Source: Brevibacterium spongiae | GTDB taxonomy: Bacteria > Actinomycetota > Actinomycetes > Actinomycetales > Brevibacteriaceae | Direction: 5' to 3' | DNA: 64,000 nucleotides | Assembly (NCBI RefSeq): GCF_026168515.1 | Contig: NZ_CP093443.1 | Location: 372,001 to 436,000 of the forward strand | Shown: piece after piece, positions 60,837-64,000 of the stretch | Position numbering within the stretch: position 1 is the stretch's first letter | How the letters are laid out: each line of letters begins with the position of its first letter | Program-made: the position numbers and the translations under genes | Notes under the pieces: model-generated | Database searches by the model: none | Seen by the model: only the letters and a program-made list of their open reading frames with translations | Told to the model about the DNA's origin: nothing

Positions 60837-62660
60837 TTGCGTGAGACTATCCCGTCGCCCGATACGACCATGACACCCGTGCCGGACAGCTACGGCATCG
60901 ACCGATTCGCCGACGACCGGTCGCTGAACGACCTGCTGCCGCTCTATCTCGACGAGAAGCTGCTCGCGCATCTGCGTCCGGTGTTCGAGGACCTCGGGCC
61001 TCGCCTCGGCGGAGAGCTCGACGACCTTGCCCACGAAGCCGACGTCAATCCTCCGGTTCTCAAACACCGCACCCGCAATGGCGCCGACCAGCAGTCGATC
61101 GAGATCCACCCCGCGTACCGTCGCCTTCAGGAAGTCGCTTTCGGCGAACTCGGCCTGGCCGCGATGAGCCACCGGCCCGGCGTCCTCGGCTGGGACGAAC
61201 CGATGCCTCCGATCGTCAAATACCTATTCGTCTACCTCTTCACGCAGGCGGAATTCGGATTGCTGTGCCCGGTGAACATGACCGACTCGCTCACCCGCAC
61301 TCTGCGCAAGTACGGTTCACCCGAACTCGTCGACCGCTTCATCGACGGACTGACCAGCACCGACGTCGACACCCTGACTCAGGGTGCGATGTTCATGACC
61401 GAACAGGACGCCGGCTCTGACGTCGGCCGGGCGACGACCACGGCCGTCGACAACGGCGACGGTACCTGGGCGCTGACCGGCGAGAAGTGGTTCTGCTCGA
61501 ACGCCGATGCCGACCTCGCCATGGTCCTCGCCCGCCCCGAAGGAGCCAAGCCCGGAATCAAGGGCATCGGACTCTTCCTCCTGCCTCGCACTCTCGAAGA
61601 CGGTTCGCCGAACTCCATGCGGATCGTCCGCCTCAAGGACAAACTCGGCACCAAATCGATGCCCAGCGGCGAGATGAGCCTCCAAGGAGCGACCGCCTAC
61701 CTCGTCGGCGACATCGGGCGCGGCTTCGTGCAGATGGCCGATATGGTCAACTCCTCGCGCCTGTCGAACGCCGTGCGCGCGGCCGGTCTCATGCGCCGCG
61801 CCTTCGCGGAGTCGAAGTTCGTCTGCCGCAATCGGGAGGCATTCGGCTCGACCCTGAGCAAGCTGCCCCTGCAGCGTCGCCAGCTCGCGAAGATCATGAC
61901 GACGACGGAACAGGCGCTGTCGATCTCCCTGCACACCGCCGCCGTGTTCGCCCGCGCCGATGCCGGTGACGCCGAAGCCGCCTCGGTGCTGCGCATCCTC
62001 ACTCCGCTCATCAAGTTCCGCGCCACCCGCGACGCCCGCAAGGTCACCGCCGATGCGATGGAGATCCGCGGCGGCGTCGGCTACATCGAGGAGTACGGTG
62101 ACGCCCGCGTCTTCCGCGACTCGCAGCTCGGATCGATCTGGGAGGGCACCTCGAACATCGTCGCCCTCGACGTCATTCGTGCCGCCCACCGGGCGGGAAC
62201 GCTCAAGCCGCTGTTTCTGCATCTGGAGACCCTCATCGCCGAGGCGGCCGACCTCCCGACCGCGTTCCGAGCACAGATCCAGTCGCTGAGTTCGACGCTG
62301 CTGCACGCGCTCGAAAACACTCCCGAAGGAGTTGAGCAGGCGCGGGTGCGCCAGCTCGCGACCGCGACGTACAACCTCGTCTGCGCTTCCATCATGGCCT
62401 CCGAAGGTGCGCAGATCGGAGACGGCCGCGGCGATTGGTCGCGCATCGTCATCGCTGCGCTGGTGCTGCGCCACAAACTCATGCCGCAGAACCCGCTCGT
62501 CCCCATCGTCGAAGATGACGCGGTTCTCGACGCCCTCATCGAGGGCTCCGGCATGGGTCGGGACGAAGCGTTCGCGGCTGTGGAGGACCTCCTCGGCGAA
62601 GGTGGAGCAGCTCAGTCCGCCGAGGATGGAACTGCGCGTTCCGGAGGGAGCGGGCAGTGA
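60837..62660 (+). CDS. Large acyl-CoA dehydrogenase (AidB-like length)
   Basis: A 607-residue dehydrogenase, about 200 residues longer than standard. The N-terminal helical domain (about 1-140) precedes the core: LTQGAMFMTEQDAGSDVGRA, GEKWFCSNADADLAMVLARP, MEIRGGVGYIEEYGDARVFR and LGSIWEGTSNIVALDVIRAA (catalytic-position Glu). A C-terminal helical extension of about 130 residues follows. It resembles AidB or long-chain FadE forms. The TTG start has AAAGGAG 6 nt upstream. Its stop overlaps the start of the CaiB gene (GTGA), a second ACAD-CaiB pair in this window. Confidence 0.93.
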   Translation: MRETIPSPDTTMTPVPDSYGIDRFADDRSLNDLLPLYLDEKLLAHLRPVFEDLGPRLGGELDDLAHEADVNPPVLKHRTRNGADQQSIEIHPAYRRLQEVAFGELGLAAMSHRPGVLGWDEPMPPIVKYLFVYLFTQAEFGLLCPVNMTDSLTRTLRKYGSPELVDRFIDGLTSTDVDTLTQGAMFMTEQDAGSDVGRATTTAVDNGDGTWALTGEKWFCSNADADLAMVLARPEGAKPGIKGIGLFLLPRTLEDGSPNSMRIVRLKDKLGTKSMPSGEMSLQGATAYLVGDIGRGFVQMADMVNSSRLSNAVRAAGLMRRAFAESKFVCRNREAFGSTLSKLPLQRRQLAKIMTTTEQALSISLHTAAVFARADAGDAEAASVLRILTPLIKFRATRDARKVTADAMEIRGGVGYIEEYGDARVFRDSQLGSIWEGTSNIVALDVIRAAHRAGTLKPLFLHLETLIAEAADLPTAFRAQIQSLSSTLLHALENTPEGVEQARVRQLATATYNLVCASIMASEGAQIGDGRGDWSRIVIAALVLRHKLMPQNPLVPIVEDDAVLDALIEGSGMGRDEAFAAVEDLLGEGGAAQSAEDGTARSGGSGQ

Positions 62661-63853
62661 GCGCGGGATCACTCGCCGGGATCACGGTCGTCGATCTCTC
62701 GCGCATCCTCGGCGGGCCTTACTGCACGCAGATCCTCGCTGATCACGGGGCTGAGGTCATCAAGGTCGAGCCGCCGGCAGGGGACGATACGCGCACGTGG
62801 GGGCCGCCGTTCGTGGCGCCCGAGGTGTCGAGCTACTTCGCTGGGATCAACCGGAACAAGCGGATGATGACTCTCGATCTGCGCACCGTTGAGGGGCAGG
62901 AGGCGCTGCATGGGCTGCTGGCCGGTGCCGACGTCCTCGTCGAGAACTTCAAGACCGGGACGTTGGCGAAATGGGGGCTCGACCCTGTTTCGGATATTCC
63001 GAATCGCTACCCGCGTCTCGTGCACGCGTCCATCACCGGCTTCGGTGACGACGGACCGCTGGGCGGGCGGCCCGGGTACGACGCGATCATCCAGGCGATG
63101 TCCGGGCTGATGTCGGTCAACGGCGACGAATCGACCGGGCCGATGCGCATCGGCATGCCCGCCGTCGACATGGTCACCGGACTCAACGCGTCCATCGGCG
63201 TGCTCATGGCGCTGCAGGAACGCGTGTCGTCCGGGCGCGGACAGCGGGTCGAGACGACGCTCTTCGACTGCGGGATCTCCGTGATGCACCCGCACCTGCC
63301 GAACTTCTTCGGCGGTGGAGGTGCGCCGAAGCTCTCCGGCAACGATCATCCGAACATCGCCCCGTATTCGGCCTTCGCGACCGGGTCCGGGCAGGTGTTC
63401 ATCACTGCTGGGAACGACGGACAGTTCGCCAAGCTCGTCGGCCACCTCGGTGCTCCGGGGCTCGCCGAGGACCCGCGGTTCGTCGACAATGCCGCCCGCC
63501 TGGGTAACCGGGATGCGCTGCGCACTGAGCTCGAAGCGCTCATGGCTGAGACCTCGGCGGAGAAGCTGTCCGAGGAGCTCATGAGCATCGGCGTTCCTGC
63601 CGGCCCAATCCTCGACGCCGCCGAGGTGGTCGAACACCCGCATACCGCGCACCGTGAGATGGTCGTGGAGATGGGCGACGGCTACCGCGGAGTTGCCTCG
63701 CCGATCAAGCTCGCCCGGACTCCGGCCAGCTACCGGATCTCGCCGGTGCAGCCGGTTGCGGAGGTCGCCGGCGGGGACGATGGCGAAGGGCAGTATGGCG
63801 CGGAGGTCGAAGGGCACCCGCACGCGGCTGTCGAGGAGTCGGCGAGGATCTGA
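62657..63853 (+). CDS. Class III CoA transferase (CaiB/BaiF family)
   Basis: A 398-residue enzyme. Seen are VVDLSRILGGPYCTQILADH, EVIKVEPPAGDDTRTWGPPF, FAGINRNKRMMTLDLRTVEG, the catalytic Asp in RPGYDAIIQAMSGLMSVNGD and GNDHPNIAPYSAFATGSGQV. It is translationally coupled (GTG overlapping TGA) to the large acyl-CoA dehydrogenase, probably loading CoA on its substrate. The last 25 residues are polar and weakly conserved. Confidence 0.93.
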   Translation: MSAGSLAGITVVDLSRILGGPYCTQILADHGAEVIKVEPPAGDDTRTWGPPFVAPEVSSYFAGINRNKRMMTLDLRTVEGQEALHGLLAGADVLVENFKTGTLAKWGLDPVSDIPNRYPRLVHASITGFGDDGPLGGRPGYDAIIQAMSGLMSVNGDESTGPMRIGMPAVDMVTGLNASIGVLMALQERVSSGRGQRVETTLFDCGISVMHPHLPNFFGGGGAPKLSGNDHPNIAPYSAFATGSGQVFITAGNDGQFAKLVGHLGAPGLAEDPRFVDNAARLGNRDALRTELEALMAETSAEKLSEELMSIGVPAGPILDAAEVVEHPHTAHREMVVEMGDGYRGVASPIKLARTPASYRISPVQPVAEVAGGDDGEGQYGAEVEGHPHAAVEESARI

Positions 63854-63962
63854 ACGAAACTGCCGGGGCTGCCTCGGTGGGAAATCTGTGTGGGTGGCGC
63901 GTGGAACCGATCAGTGCTGCGTGAGTCTCGGGGAGCGGCGAACCCGGCATCGATTCATCTAT

Positions 63963-63978
63963 GTCCGAAATGTCGGAC
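63963..63978. promoter_or_regulatory. Perfect palindrome GTCCGA-AATG-TCGGAC at the window edge
   Basis: Third copy of the 6-4-6 motif also found at 49484 and 52031. The controlled gene lies beyond the window. The rest of 63854-64000 shows no gene. Confidence 0.55.
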
Positions 63979-64000
63979 GGAACTTGATGCGGGCCACTTC

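Overview
This is a high-GC actinobacterial chromosome segment, most likely from Brevibacterium or a close relative. That call rests on gene content and protein style: a DUF222/HNH 13E12-repeat protein, MHS and NCS1 transporters, leaderless-type promoters, and many uses of the octamer CCTCGGCG. It is inferred from recalled families, not from a search. No rRNA, tRNA or CRISPR array was seen.

Region 1 (1-7.9 kb) is chromosomal background with visible decay. It holds the end of an unknown gene, an SRPBCC protein, wrecked M20 peptidase and MerR genes, a HAD hydrolase, a small multidrug exporter, a stand-alone HNH-repeat protein, an aminotransferase plus FAD amine-oxidase pair, and a broken cupin gene.

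Region 2 (7930-31733) is a 23.8-kb mobile catabolic island inserted in a membrane-protein gene. The two halves of that gene (7705-7929 and 31736-32086) rejoin in frame across a shared TTCAA(G). IS30-type copies stand at both edges. Inside are a truncated tandem tyrosine-recombinase set (RIT-like) and remnants of IS3 and IS66. An acyl-CoA degradation cluster follows, with acyl-CoA dehydrogenase, acyl-CoA ligase, a broken ligase/nitronate monooxygenase fusion, enoyl-CoA hydratase, and three thiolase copies with DUF35 partners. It also carries an ISNCY/IS481-like element, an IS110 element, and a cyclic-ketone module of esterase, cyclohexanone-type Baeyer-Villiger monooxygenase and aldehyde dehydrogenase. 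An IS3 element separates the last two genes of that module. Together these suggest oxidation of a ketone to an ester or lactone, hydrolysis, oxidation to an acid, CoA activation and beta-oxidation or retro-aldol cleavage. Several steps are broken or missing.

Region 3 (32-45.1 kb) returns to the chromosome: aminotransferase, thioesterase, lgt, DUF222/HNH protein, and a LysR-linked block of MHS transporter, carbamoylase-type hydrolase and two amidases, apparently for an amide, ureide or hydantoin-like nitrogen source. Several genes are followed or preceded by degenerate short tandem repeats.

Region 4 (45-64 kb) holds a DUF1345 membrane protein, a secreted lipase, an NCS1 permease and two acyl-CoA dehydrogenase plus CaiB CoA-transferase pairs. 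It also has a thiolase, a GctAB-type CoA transferase with a divergent LysR, a Cmx-like MFS efflux gene behind a possible leader-peptide attenuator, and an MHS transporter/LysR/acyl-CoA dehydrogenase/CaiB locus. Two shared operator candidates stand out here: GTCCGA-N4-TCGGAC (49484, 52031, 63963) and ATCAGAGATAA (59719, 60759).
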